A stretch of 64,000 nt of DNA, taken from Lagopus muta. Taxonomy: Eukaryota; Chordata; Aves; Galliformes; Phasianidae. A model generated the notes under the pieces. It made no database searches. It was not told the origin of the DNA and saw nothing but the letters and a program-made list of their open reading frames with translations. Below are positions 50,219-64,000 of this stretch, in pieces. Positions within the stretch are counted from its first letter, which is position 1. The number at the start of each line of letters is the position of its first letter. The DNA lies in contig NC_064472.1 of assembly GCF_023343835.1 (NCBI RefSeq), forward strand, positions 8,175,469 to 8,239,468, given 5' to 3'. A program made the position numbers and the translations under genes.

Positions 50219-51527
50219 AAAAGAGGAAGATGAAGGAAGGGGCAGGACAGATTTGCTCGAAGCTCAGCTGAAACAGCCAAACAAGTGCACAGGAGGCGTG
50301 TGAGGAGGAGATGTGTCAGAGACGTAAGGTTTGGGCATGGCAGGAGTCAAGGACCCATCAGTGTCAGAGACCACAAAGGGTGGTGGAGAGAGGAGCTGCT
50401 GGAGGAACAGAGACAAAAGTGTCTCTGCACAATGACCATGTCCCTGATGCCCTGCTCATTCCTCTGGTGACTAGCTCCCCGTTCAGTGTCCTCGAGTGCT
50501 GAGCTTTGTTCCCACATGTTCAGGGCATAGGTGACCATAAAGCAGTGTTACCTTTGCTCAGGAAAAAACTTTCATTAGCCCTGCTCCCTTTGTAACTTAC
50601 TTTCCTCCCAGGGGCTGACAGAACTGCAAACATTTCCTCCTCAAAAATGGAAGGAAGAAGCCATGAAGAGACCATGCCCTGAAGGGAAATGATAAACAAA
50701 CCCGTGACAGCGTCACCTCTTTGATAAAATGCTGGGAATGTACTATGAGGACACCTCAGCAAAACGTGTCTGGATAGTAGCCCAGAGCAAGAGCTCCCAG
50801 CTCCCACGTGGCCCCAGCTCCTGGATTGTTCCACAGCGGCTTATCCTATCCCCAGTGAGCCATAGGCAGACAAGGGGCCAGGGGCTCTGCAGGATCACCA
50901 GGCAGAAGGAACAGGAGGACAGAGGGAAAAAGACCAAAGAGGAAGAAAAGCAACAGGGAGAATGCCCTAATGACAGAGGATGAAACATGGAAGACAAATT
51001 AATCTCAAAGGCACTGAAATACGGAAGAGATGCATATGAGGGCTGAGCGCAGAACAGGTCATGGGAAGGGAAAATACCAAAATGATTGAATAGCAAATGT
51101 TTTGTACAGTCTGTCTCTGTAGTACATGACACTATCTTCAGCGCACAACCTCTCCCTGCCCGCCTAGGGGCAGGGCGGTGCTGCTGCTCTCTCTGCTTTG
51201 AAGGCACACACAGGCTCCTGCCCAGACCTACAAAGGGTCTCCAGCGTGGGAAAGCTCTGCATTGCTACTCCTCACTTCCAGGCAGCTGGCAGGGGCCGGG
51301 CGTGCCCTATAGCATTAACAGGGAGAGCGCTCCTCCCCGACACAACTCCTGCAAGAGGGAGGACCCACAGACTGCCACTCTGAGACTTTCTGCTCCCACT
51401 TATTCTTCCCTGGATTATAAATACACCATGTTTTTTACCCCTGTATTTCTCTTTGAAGCAATGCCTTGCAAGGGAATTCAGGACTCAATCCTAGGTGTTT
51501 GTCGGGGGTTGTATAGCTCAGGGGAGA
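50219..51527. other. Somewhat GC-rich intergenic stretch
   Basis: 51130-51380 is richer in G+C and has a few CpG, and a TATA-like ATTATAAATACA lies at about 51414-51425. A 154-codon minus frame and a 200-codon plus frame overlap here with no recognisable domain. The plus frame runs on into the CR1 at 51528. Confidence 0.4.
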
Positions 51528-51935
51528 TCATAGAATCGTACCATCATAGAATCATAAGATGGGCTGGGTTGAAAAGGACCACAAAGATCATCGAGTTTCA
51601 ACCTCCCTGCTACTTCAACCTCCCTGCTACGTGCAGAGTTGCCAACCACCAGCCCAGGCTCCCAGAGCCACATCCAGCCTGGCCTTGAATGCCTCCAGGG
51701 ATGGGGCATCCACAATCTCCTTGGGCAACCTGTTCCAGTGCCTCACCACCCCTGTGTGAAAAACTTCCTCCTAATGTCTCACCTAAACCTCCTCTGTTTC
51801 AGTTTAAAACCATCCCCCCTTGTCCTATCACTGTCCACACTTGTAAACAGCCGTTCCCCCTCCTGTTTATATGCTCTCTTCAAATACTGGAAGGCCACAA
51901 TGAGATCTCCCTCATTGTGTGAGTCTCTTTTTTTG
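51528..51935 (-). mobile_element. CR1 LINE 3' fragment with a 17-base tandem duplication
   Basis: It starts CATAGAATCGTACCATCATA and carries AGCCACATCCAGCCTGGCCT, CAGGGATGGGGCATCCACAA and CTTGTCCTATCACTGTCCAC. Unit TTCAACCTCCCTGCTAC occurs twice in a row at 51597-51630, a replication-slippage duplication inside the copy. Confidence 0.92.
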
Positions 51936-53619
51936 ATTCTTTTTGATTCTTCAAACCCATCCCCTCACACTGAGAATAGGATTCAAGGCTTTAAAGTCAC
52001 TGAACTGAAATGAAGAAGAACCATTTCTTCAGGACCAGAGTCTCTCCTGCTTTGCTGCTTTCTGTCCCATGGGTTTTCCTCCCAGCAAACCCAGCCTCAA
52101 TAGGAGGGAAGGTGGGAGATTGTCACCCAGAGAAAATGCTTGCACAGGAGGTAATCAGTGATCCCACAGCCCTTCTCCGGACCACATCATTTATGGATGC
52201 AGGAGGGCTGAGGGGAGAGCCAGACTCTTCTGGCCAAGGCCAGATGTGCTGGTTGGGTAGCAGCTGTGCTGGGATGCACTGAGCTGTAGATCTCCTGGGG
52301 ATCAGATGCTATTATTTCTGTTACTCCAACTCAGAGCAGGATTCTTAGCTTGACCTCTCCTCTCCCATCAGCTTCTTTCCTCCTGAGGGGCCAATAGCAC
52401 TGTAAGCATTTCCTGAGAGAGCACAAAATATAAAAGAGGAAAGGACTCAGGCACGCAACAATTTGGCTGGAGAGTACCTAAAGCAATGCAAACAAGAAAG
52501 GGAATGCAAAGTTAAAGGGCAACAGAAAGTTGCTCTTCTATGCTGGGTGGGGTTCAGAAGCTGCAAGTAAGCCCAGGAGGTTTAATGAAAATTTAATTGT
52601 TTTAGTAACTGAGCTGATACCAGCTAAGACACAAAATTCAGCTACTACAAGTTGCCCCAGTGACTCATACTGAATGGAAAGTATTACCCTGATCTTAGCC
52701 ATGCAGGTTACCTCCCCATGCTCTGGATATGCCTCTCATGGCCAGAGCCAGTGCACAGTCATATTAAACGCCTGACGTGAAATGATGAGTTCCAGTGACA
52801 GATGCCTTACTGTGCTTGGTTCAGAGGGCAGGGAATCCTGGTGCAGACCTCACCAGGCAGCCTGCTGCATTCACTTGAACTATGACATCTTTAGCTCTGA
52901 TAGCCCAGGCAGCTGGATCTGACAGAAAACATCCACCTGAGACCATTTCCCATTGATGGAGGCCAGAAAGATGAACCATCTATGTGGTTCCCTTCAGGCT
53001 CATCCAGAAAGGAATTGCCGTACTCTCATATACAACCTGGAACAGTGAAAAACCATCTAGAACAATGCAAGCCTGTCTGGCAAGGAAGATGTCTTCCAGT
53101 AAGGAAATTAGAATAAGGAAAGCTTTAATTATGAAACTACATCAAAATTTTTCCTTAGGACAGAGGATGAGGTTTCCCTTCCCAGTATAAACCAACAAAC
53201 TCCTTTCAGTTATGATGCAAATGCAGCTTTACTCTGGCTCCTCAAGAAAGTTGGTTTCAACCAACTTTATTATAGCCCAAAACAAACAAAGAAGAATATT
53301 TGGGAACTGAAAAGCCACCTCATTTGTATGCCTTTTATTGCTCCCTGTAACAGCATTTCTAATGAGGGCAGGGAGGTGTAAGAGACTGTTGCTGGAGACA
53401 GAGCACAGAGACAGACACAGCTTTTGTCTGGTTCCTGTGCATTCTTATGTCTCTATGGAAATGGACATGCTACTACAAATGAAATAGAAATATAGAGATC
53501 TGTTGAGTTTCGGCTCCTGCTCAAGCCATAATCTCCTGGTTGAGGAATTCAGCTCAAGTTCCATCATCTCCAGGATATGACCCTGTCATACAGAGAGAGG
53601 ACACCCTAATACATCTACA
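51936..53619. other. Unique sequence, nothing recognised
   Basis: No gene-like or repeat-like structure was identified. Confidence 0.5.
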
Positions 53620-53818
53620 CAGGGCTTGCAGCTTGCCCGGGAAGATTGTGGATGCCCCATCCTTGAAGGCATTCAAGGCCAGGCTGGATGTGACTCTGGG
53701 CAGGCTGGTCTGGTGGTTGGCAATGCTGCACATAGCAGGGGGTTGAAACTAGATGACCATTGTGGTCCTTATCAACCCAGGCCATTCTACGATTCTGTGA
53801 TTCTATGATTCTATGACA
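53620..53818 (+). mobile_element. CR1 LINE 3' end fragment
   Basis: It contains AGATTGTGGATGCCCCATCC, AAGGCCAGGCTGGATGTGAC, CTGGTGGTTGGCAATGCTGC and the tail GATTCTGTGATTCTATGATT. Confidence 0.93.
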
Positions 53819-54820
53819 TAGGGCCTGGGGGAGACCTGCACCTCAAATGTCTCCACATACCTCCATTTAGAAATATGGCTGAGCCCATCATTAACACAGT
53901 CAGTGAAGCAATTCAGCCCCCACTACAACGGACCCACAACGTGACCATTTCTCTAGGCTCCTTGACCGTGTTCTTTTAGCACAACAGAACCAGCATGCAC
54001 ATGGAGAGGAAACGGAGCTTGGAGTCCCTGTGAAAGTAGTGATGGTGAGGATATCATTGTTTTGTCCTCTTTCCTGCTCACCCAATGCTCACTGAATGTT
54101 CATACTACCACTTGTCAGCCTGAGCAGGGTCATGGGCTCCCAGACCTCCCCCAGCTTTCAGTACCTTTATCTTGCAGCTGTGGACTGTAGGACTCAGATA
54201 CAATCATCTCCTGCACACATTCTCTGTGCTGGATCTATGAACACTCTTGTGCAATTGTCCCTCCGCTCTATATCCCCTGGAGGCAGCATAGAGGTTCTCA
54301 GCATTTCACATTTTTTACCTGGAGGCACAAACACAGTCGTCTTCATCCCCGTATCAAGAGCATTCATCACCGTGACATGTTTTTTAAGTTCAGCTGCTCA
54401 CCTGGACATTGCAGGGCTAGGCTGCCTGGCCTGACATCTGCTGAGCTCTCTTGCAGCCTCTGGACTCAGGGAAAGGGAACATGGGTTAGAGGTGTGGTAA
54501 GTTTTGACTTCATATCTTGCTGCTTGAAGATAAAGGAGGCTTTGTGTGCCACACCTATTAACTTGTATTTACTGAGATGCATTTTCCATCCTGACCATTC
54601 CTATGTCTTGTGTTTTGTACTGGGTCTCATGTCTTACATCTGGAGTGGAGCTTTTCAGCAGCCACCACACAGAGCAACGCAAGGGGGGCACCAGCTCACC
54701 CCACAGCTACCTCCTTGTGGGCTCCCACAGCATTGCCAGCAGGGCTAGCAGGGGCAGGTAGGTGTTCTCACCTGTCTATAAGCAATTGGCAGGACACACC
54801 CCAGGTTCTAGGACTCTTAC
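53819..54820. other. Unique sequence, nothing recognised
   Basis: Frames of 112-123 codons on the plus strand show no known domain. Confidence 0.5.
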
Positions 54821-54960
54821 CCTTAGGTCACGATGATCAGCTGCAGACACATATGAAGCACAGGATAGCAGGGAATGTTTTGTTGATATTCCAGATCCAA
54901 AAAGATGTTTCAGTCTGTTCCAGGCCAGCAGCAGAAATGAGTAGGAAGTAAGTGCATATC
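54821..54960 (-). other. Exon-like segment, 46 open codons with strong splice borders
   Basis: The acceptor is ttcttttcttcctctccag| (long pyrimidine tract) and the donor is CTAAGG|gtaagag (near consensus). The 140 bases between are open in one frame: YALTSYSFLLLAWNRLKHLF, then SCASYVSAADHRDLR. A hydrophobic start and basic middle are visible but no family is recognised. It lies 5.9 kb beyond the AQP3 stop codon on the same strand. Confidence 0.22.
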
Positions 54961-55039
54961 CTGGAGAGGAAGAAGAAAAGAACATGGGGTACATGGGAAG
55001 TATGTAACTCCCTGGCAAGGCACTAAGCTAGTTTATGAT

Positions 55040-55202
55040 CCTTCAGTCCCTCCTTTCTGGAGGCAGTCAAGATTAGGCTGGAGGGGCCTACGACCACCCT
55101 GATCAAGCTGCAGACATCCCTGTTCATTACAGGGGAATTGGACTACATGGCCTTTAAGGGTCCTTTCAAGTTCAAACGATGCTATGATTCCATGATTCCA
55201 TA
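55040..55202 (+). mobile_element. CR1 LINE 3' end fragment
   Basis: It has GCAGTCAAGATTAGGCTGGA, TACAGGGGAATTGGACTACA, GGCCTTTAAGGGTCCTTTCA and ends CTATGATTCCATGATTCC. Confidence 0.85.
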
Positions 55203-55814
55203 ACCAATTAAACAACTATCTCAGTCAGCATGTTTCATATTACATTTCTGTGCTAGTCTGTGCTAGTTGGCATCTTGAACCTGAGAGCTTATTCTTTTTG
55301 TCACCTTCCATCCATTTATTTCATTTTCTTCCATTCACCTCCATTGACAGAGCTTGGGTCAGCCCCAACTGGACAGGTTCTGCTGGGGAGGTGCCATGCT
55401 AATAGGCATTTCTCTTCAGATCTGCTCTCAGACAGACATTGAAGAGCAACTATATCAAGATTAAGTAAAAGGTGTCTGCTGGAGAGATCTCACCCAAACT
55501 AAAAAGCTGCAGATCATGTGAAGGCTTCAAGACTCTTCCTATGTCCTCTGCTGATCCCCACGCTCTTTCTGGACAAAGAAATGTGCTGCAGAAATGAGCT
55601 GAGCCAATCTGTTCCCCAGCGTGGCTCTGAAGGAAAACTGTTCTTCACTGTCAATGTCACTTAGCCTCAGCCAGTAGGACAGTAGATAAATGATGCCCAT
55701 TGGCCATGCTCCAGAGGAACAGGCATCCTTCACACTGATCAGCAGAGAGAGCTGAGTTTCCTACTTGGTCCCTGGGATTCGAGCCACATGCACTGGCAGA
55801 GCAACACAAGCATA

Positions 55815-55880
55815 TCATAGAGTCACAGAATCCTCAGAGTTAGAAGGGACATTTAAAGGCCATCTACAGCTCAGCCAGCT
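55815..55880 (-). mobile_element. CR1 LINE 3' tip
   Basis: It starts ATCATAGAGTCACAGAATCC, then GAGTTAGAAGGGACATTTAA and AGGCCATCT. It is only about 65 bases long and lies immediately left of a plus-strand CR1 end. Confidence 0.75.
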
Positions 55881-55934
55881 GCTCAGAGTGTGGTCCAGTC
55901 GGTCCTCGAAAGTCTCCAGGAAGCAAAGCCTGTG

Positions 55935-56090
55935 AAGGTTGGAGTTGCAGAGTCACTGTCCTTGGAGTTTTCAAGAAATGTGGAGATGTCACACTGAGGG
56001 ACATGGTTAGTGGGCATAATGGAGATGGGCAGATAGTTGGACTAGATCTTAGAGGTCTTTTCCAACTGTAAAGATTCAATTATTTATTGA
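55935..56090 (+). mobile_element. CR1 LINE 3' end fragment
   Basis: It contains GTCCTTGGAGTTTTCAAGAA, CACACTGAGGGACATGGTTA, GGGCAGATAGTTGGACTAGA and TCTTAGAGGTCTTTTCCAAC. The tail is decayed to AAGATTCAATT. Confidence 0.87.
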
Positions 56091-56744
56091 TGGATTTGGG
56101 ATCCAAATCCCATTCCTGAGGTGTGTGCAGTACTGTTTCTCCCCTTGTGCTTTTATGCTGGATTTTAAATACATTTCTGCACTCTCACTCAATAAGGTTA
56201 AATACATTACACGTGCTGCAAAACTTTGCTGTCAGGAGGTATCAGCTACTTCTTAAACAAAACCACTGCCCTTTAAAACGATTGAGTTTCTCTCTGTGTG
56301 TCTTCCCCATCTTTCTGCTATTGACATTTCCTTTCCAGTGTGGCTTTCTAATTGCCATTATATGGCTACACACGAAAATATTTCCATTTTGATAAACTCA
56401 TCTGGCTGCATAATTGTTCTCCAACCCCCTGGAGTGAGATGGCAATGCTCATTTCTTCAGCTGAATGGCAGCAGTGAGAAGCCACACGACAGCAGCTGGG
56501 TTGCATCATTTGCCTTGAACTCCTTCATTCTCCCTCACGTACACACTGCATCCAGAGAAACCCTTCATGGGAGTTGTTGCTCCTGAACTGGAGCTGAATG
56601 GGGCAAAGTGAAGAGGAACTTCCTGCTCAGAATGGAATTTGTGCTGCCAGGAAGGATTTTTATTGTACCTCACAGTAAACAATTAATGAAAAGGTGGCTT
56701 AATGAAACACACATCGAAGGCACCTACAAGCCTACAGAGGCTCC

Positions 56745-56822
56745 TACGTGGTGGTGGTGGGTTGACAGTCGGACTAGATGATCTTTGTGGTCATTTCCAG
56801 CCTTAATGATTCAATGATTCTC
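56745..56822 (+). mobile_element. CR1 LINE 3' tail, very short
   Basis: It contains GGTGGTGGTGGGTTGACAGT, CGGACTAGATGATCTTTGTG and CCTTAATGATTCAATGATTC. It is about 78 bases long. Confidence 0.85.
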
Positions 56823-58221
56823 ACAATGATGCCCAGAAGCTCAGAAACCCTGGACACACCAGAACCAGTTTGTGCTAGAACCGGGCAAGTGCGCTAAGAC
56901 TGCTTTCTACCTCGAGGTACATGATGAGGGCAGAAACCTGGGGCTCATGGAAGTCCAAGCATGACATGAGCATGCAGAACTGCCAAGGACATAGAGAAGA
57001 CAGTCCTTGCCAATGACCCCTCGTCCTTGCCAGTGATGTCCAACAATAGAGCCTCATTTTCTCCTCTCCGTTGGCCTGTCTTGAGATAGCAGCCTTGAAA
57101 CAGTTTCAGGTATTCTCCCACATGGTGACCTTGTCTCAGTCCCACTTTCTCATAGAGTTACCAGGTATCTCTTTTGGATGGAGGAGGATGACATGAACCA
57201 AGGGGAAGGTGGTGGGGAAAAGGGAAGAGAGCAAGCAGCTGAAGTGTCCATGCTGATTCTTTTTGATCCTAAGTGGAAACCTGCCCTGGGTCAGTGCCAC
57301 CAGATCAGCCACGTGCCAGCCAGCTCCTGAATCCCCAGTACTCACTGCTGGCAGATGAGAGCTGAAACTCACTTTGGGATAGAAAAGCAGCACAGGAGGA
57401 GTCAGTGCTTTACTCCCGTCCCCACTACAGCACCTGCAGCAAAGAACTCAGACTCAGCTGACAAGAGGAACTGAACTCCTGGCCACTATTCCTTATAAAT
57501 AGGTTTTAAAGCCAGAGGGGACCTTTCCTGTCTACTTGACCTTCTGTAATATAGATGTCTGGGAATTTCCTCCAGAGGGACTTGCTCTTGGAGAAGGGCT
57601 TGCTGTTTAAGTGAGACACCTTTTTGCAAGACAGCCAGTCTTAATTTGAAACCCTCACACAATAGACATTCCACAGCATCTTTGTTCTAGTGACTAATTA
57701 CTCTCCCTGTCAAGCATGAATAGTTTGAATTGTAGATTTATTTCTTCCTACATACTAAGTATATTTCAATAGCCTGATGGTTGGAATTCTTCTGACCTAA
57801 AACCTAGCAGTCGTTATTTGGCCAGATGAGTCTTAAATTCTCCAAGAACTGCAAAGGCACAGTATTGAGAAAATGATGATTTGTTGTTTTGAAGTTTAGG
57901 CACAGGAAAGGGAAAAATTAGAAAAAGGACAAAAATTAAACATTAGGCAACTAAACTGAAAACAAACAATCACAATTTGCAGCAACTTAAGGGAGCCTAC
58001 TGCCAAGGATGCTGCTGACTGCAATTAACTTTGTTTTTTCTTCCCCACACTCAAATAGCAGTTCCTGAAAACTACCCCATGCAATGCTTTCTTCACAGGG
58101 TTAGCAAAGAGTTGCCCCATGCGTGGATAATATGGGCAAGACCTTTTTGGAAAAACCTTTTTCCTTTTTGGAAAGGGACATAAAACTACTTAGCTCCCAT
58201 CCACTCAACTTGGACTGAGGG
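56823..58221. other. Unique sequence, nothing recognised
   Basis: A near-repeat (TCCTTGCCAATGA / TCCTTGCCAGTGA) lies at about 57003-57035. No gene can be supported. Confidence 0.5.
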
Positions 58222-58340
58222 TCTGCTCAGCTGCACTTGGCAGTTTGGTGGCCCTGCCAGGCAGGGGGGTTGGAACTACATGATCCTTGAGGTCCCTTCC
58301 AACCCGGGTGATTCTGTGATTCTGTGTGATTCTGTGATTG
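58222..58340 (+). mobile_element. CR1 LINE 3' end fragment
   Basis: It contains CAGGCAGGGGGGTTGGAACT, ACATGATCCTTGAGGTCCCT, TCCAACCCGGGTGATTCTGT and repeated GTGATTCT units. Confidence 0.92.
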
Positions 58341-59274
58341 GCACTCCAACAGATCCCCAGAGAGAAGACCTACGCAGTGGGAACATGGCTAAGACAAAAG
58401 TTAGTCAAGACTTGACCTGAAAGAGGTTGGTATTTTGCTACAGTTTTAATAAGGATTCCAAAATAGAACGCTGAAGCAAAAATAAGGCAAAGTTATAGAA
58501 AAAGGCTCAGATGGAAGCAGGAGGAAATGGTACAGAGTACATACTGAAAGAAAAACAGCAATTCTGGAGTCCACAGTCATCATGTTTGTAGTAAGAATTT
58601 TAACTGAAGTGGTGGAAGAGTGAGAAAAGGACAGAGAAAAAGGAAAAGTGATCCCTGCAGCTACGTGAATTGATTGCAACAGCACACAAGGCTTTTAAAC
58701 AGATTTTGAGGGATTAATTTTCAAGACAGAAATGGAACAAAGCAGCAGAAATGGGACAAGGACAGAGCATACTGAACAAACAGATTTCTTGCTAAAAATC
58801 ACTTGATTTCTAGTTGGTGAATTGAAAGAAATCACATTAATCCAACCTCACTGAACTGTTCAGATGGCACCATGTGGGAAGCTATAGACTTTTTTCAAGT
58901 CTGTACAGCTGACAGAGGAAAAACACAGCAGGACATAAATCAGGAACAACACCTGCATTTACAGAGTGCATAGGCAGGAAGGACTGTGCAGTTCTTTGAG
59001 CAGTGGGCTCAGGTCTGCATTACTTATGTTCTCTACATTGTGCAAGGAAGTAATTAGCTCAGGCACTGCTTCTTCTCCTACCTACCCCCAAAGTGAAAGG
59101 AATACAGCACCAGCAGTGCATATGGATACTCTGCCTGAAGGGTTAATTCGCTTTTGCTAATGCAGGCTGCAGAGAGGAAAGGGGTTTGAGGAAGCTTTTG
59201 TTCCTGACAACTTCCTTTCCATGGCAAAGTTTACTGTCCAGAGCTTAAAAATAAAACAGGCACTGCTGACATCT
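58341..59274. other. Flank beyond the inferred AQP3 3' end
   Basis: No further gene or repeat is recognised. Downstream control or alternative 3' ends of AQP3 could lie here. Confidence 0.5.
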
Positions 59275-60751
59275 TACAATGTGGGTATTAACATTTTATT
59301 TCTTAAAAAGGAAAAAAAAAAAAAAAAAGAATACATCGTTTTAGTGACTGGAAATGTGTACAAAGTTACATATTTCAAAGAATTCACTCATTAAAGAAAC
59401 TGCCTTCAAAAGAGTTTCTCTAATGCAGAGGCATGGGACCTACAAATTCTTTCACAACTGATACTGCTTGTTTCAAACACTCTGTATAGCACTGGGAGAG
59501 CCAGCCATCCTCTGACACACCAGTGCTATAGGAGCCAGAGGTGCCATAGGAGCCAAACCCTCACCAGAAAAGATGTGGTAGAAGAGTCCTGAGTGCCAGG
59601 GATGCCCCCACAATTCTGCAAGGTAAAAAACTAAATGCTCCAATCACACTGTGCCAAAATCTAAGGCCATCTTGGGCAAACCCAACAGTTATCTCAAAGC
59701 TGTCAGAGAATAGGCAGTTCCCACACATCTTTAAATTAAATGATCCCCATCTTGTTTTGTAGTAATAGCTTTTTAAGGAGTGCATTTATATATCTCTATT
59801 AAAAAAAATACTACTGTGAAATTTACATGAACACACACAACTTTAGCAACACCATGCTTTCAGTGGAACTTGGCTATTAGCTGCTTGCAATTTATATACA
59901 AAGCTGATTAATAAGAAGGGCTGCTACAGGGAGCCAAGCTTTCTTTCCAGGTTATCCCCCGACTGAAACAAGGATTTCCTATGTTTTATCTTCCATGAGT
60001 TGGCAAGATTGAAAACTGTGATTAGAACACCGGGGTGCAGTGGCTTGTAAACATTTTGTCTTAGTATTATATTAAAATCCAATGCATTCTCACTACCTGC
60101 TCTGACTCTCTGCTCATGGATCAGTGAATTGATACAATCTTCTGTGAGCTCATCGGAGAAATGAACATTTTAGCCAATTAAAATATTGTAGATAAGTCCA
60201 TTCCTGGTGTCAAGTCACTGACTATGGAGCAACACCAAACATGAACTTGATCCATCATAGAACTGCAGGCAAATTTTTCCCAGGATATCAGAATTTCAGT
60301 TCCACACTAGAAAAACAATTTATGTTTTGCATGGTCCCCACTCTGCAGATGGGGCACATGTTCAGAGGGAAGCAGTTTGCCAAGCTCAAAGGCCAAGACA
60401 GCAAAGCAGCCCAATAGAGCCCCTGATTCCTGATTCCTGAGGCTCATGCTGGAGCGGTTGGATAGCAATGTTCACCTCTCTCCTGTCTCCTAAAACTCTC
60501 AACCCCCTTTGAGAAGTATGGGAAGATTATATGATACTGCATGGAAGGAAAAGGCACATAGGAAACTATCTAAAGCAAGTGCATCACGGATATTAAAAAA
60601 AAAAAAAATTAAAAAAATCAAAGGCTAGAATAACTCAAGACAGGAAAAAAACTCTTCCTGTTCTTGTTGAAGCTCTTCTTAACTCCTCCCTCCTCTTCAC
60701 CAGCTGCAGTCCTGAGTAATGAACGTCTGCCACATCTGAATGGCAGCTTCC
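59275..60751 (-). other. AQP3: Probable AQP3 3' UTR with poly(A) signal at 59300-59295
   Basis: After the stop codon no canonical AATAAA appears on the minus strand until 59300-59295, about 1.45 kb away, so a long 3' UTR is inferred. It contains A/T runs near 59312-59328 and 60595-60618 and no recognisable CR1 piece. The UTR could end earlier at a variant signal. Confidence 0.5.
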
Positions 60752-63578
<2,827 letters not shown>

Positions 63579-64000
63579 CTGAAAGACAAGAACAGACTGA
63601 AATTACCCTCTGTGATTTACACCAGGGCCAGCTGCTGACCGACACTCTTGACTGCTCTGCTTACACCTGCATGGACCGTTGCAGCATACTCATAACTCGA
63701 AGCTTCAGCATTCAGCTGCAGAAAAGTCACAAGGAAAGCCTGCCTCCTGGCTGGTAAACTGAATCCATGACCAAAAGAAAGTTAAAGATATATCAGCTCA
63801 CACTTCACATCTCCAGGAGACTGGACAACTTTGTCAAACATCCAAATGTATGGTGGCTAAAGGTAGACATTGCTCAGATAAGGGACCTAAACTCCTTGCT
63901 GTTAAAAAGGGCTAATAATTGTCTGACACAGTAGCACATAGATTGGCAGGGCACAGTTTTGCTACTGCGTGGATATAAAGACATGGCTGAAGAAGGCTAT
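63579..64000 (-). other. AQP3: AQP3 intron 1 (3' part)
   Basis: This stretch lies upstream of exon 2. No segment resembling the AQP3 N-terminus is visible, so exon 1 must lie beyond the window. Confidence 0.75.

Noticed and set aside
51086-51688. 200-codon plus frame
   Set aside because: It runs into a minus-strand CR1 in the antisense direction and has no domain. It is best explained by local GC richness.
63579-64000. AQP3 exon 1 within the window
   Set aside because: No frame on the minus strand resembles the AQP3 N-terminus, and the exon arithmetic needs about 108 coding bases upstream, so it lies beyond the edge.

Overview
The window looks like bird genomic DNA, most likely from a galliform such as chicken, although the exact species cannot be read from the sequence. 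The reasons are many CR1 LINE fragments with typical avian 3' ends (a GGTTGGACTAGATGATC-like stretch followed by ATTCTATG-type repeats), small introns, and an AQP3 gene with very vertebrate-like exons. AQP3 lies on chromosome Z in chicken, but the window alone does not prove the chromosome. There are no bacterial features, operons, CRISPR arrays or tRNA/rRNA genes that I can recognise.

Two protein genes are well supported, both on the minus strand. (1) At about 26.9-30.76 kb is a complete five-exon gene for a secreted or membrane-attached protein with two Ly6/uPAR (LU) domains, of the phospholipase A2 inhibitor gamma / PINLYP type. It has a TATA box, a signal-peptide exon, four further exons that all join in the same phase, a stop codon and a poly(A) signal. 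(2) At about 59.3-63.6 kb lie exons 2-6 and the probable 3' UTR of AQP3, a water/glycerol channel. Exon 1 and its promoter lie beyond base 64000.

The rest is intergenic or intronic. Layout: 0-9 kb is mostly unique sequence with one weak exon-like segment at 2.1 kb; 9.2-10.2 kb has two CR1 copies; 14.2-14.5 kb is a CpG-dense exon-like patch; 17.0-19.0 kb is a minus-strand CR1 ORF2 split by a plus-strand CR1 3' end; 25.0-26.1 kb and 32.2-33.4 kb are long CR1 reverse-transcriptase fragments; 33.4-44.1 kb has almost no recognisable repeats; 48.4-58.3 kb is a cluster of ten short CR1 ends.

The LU-domain protein and AQP3 are not known to act in one pathway, and their shared strand and closeness should not be read as an operon. 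I found no convincing unknown system. The most useful leads are the LU-domain gene itself with its unusual C-terminus, a few spliced-exon candidates outside the known genes, and the nested CR1 arrangement.
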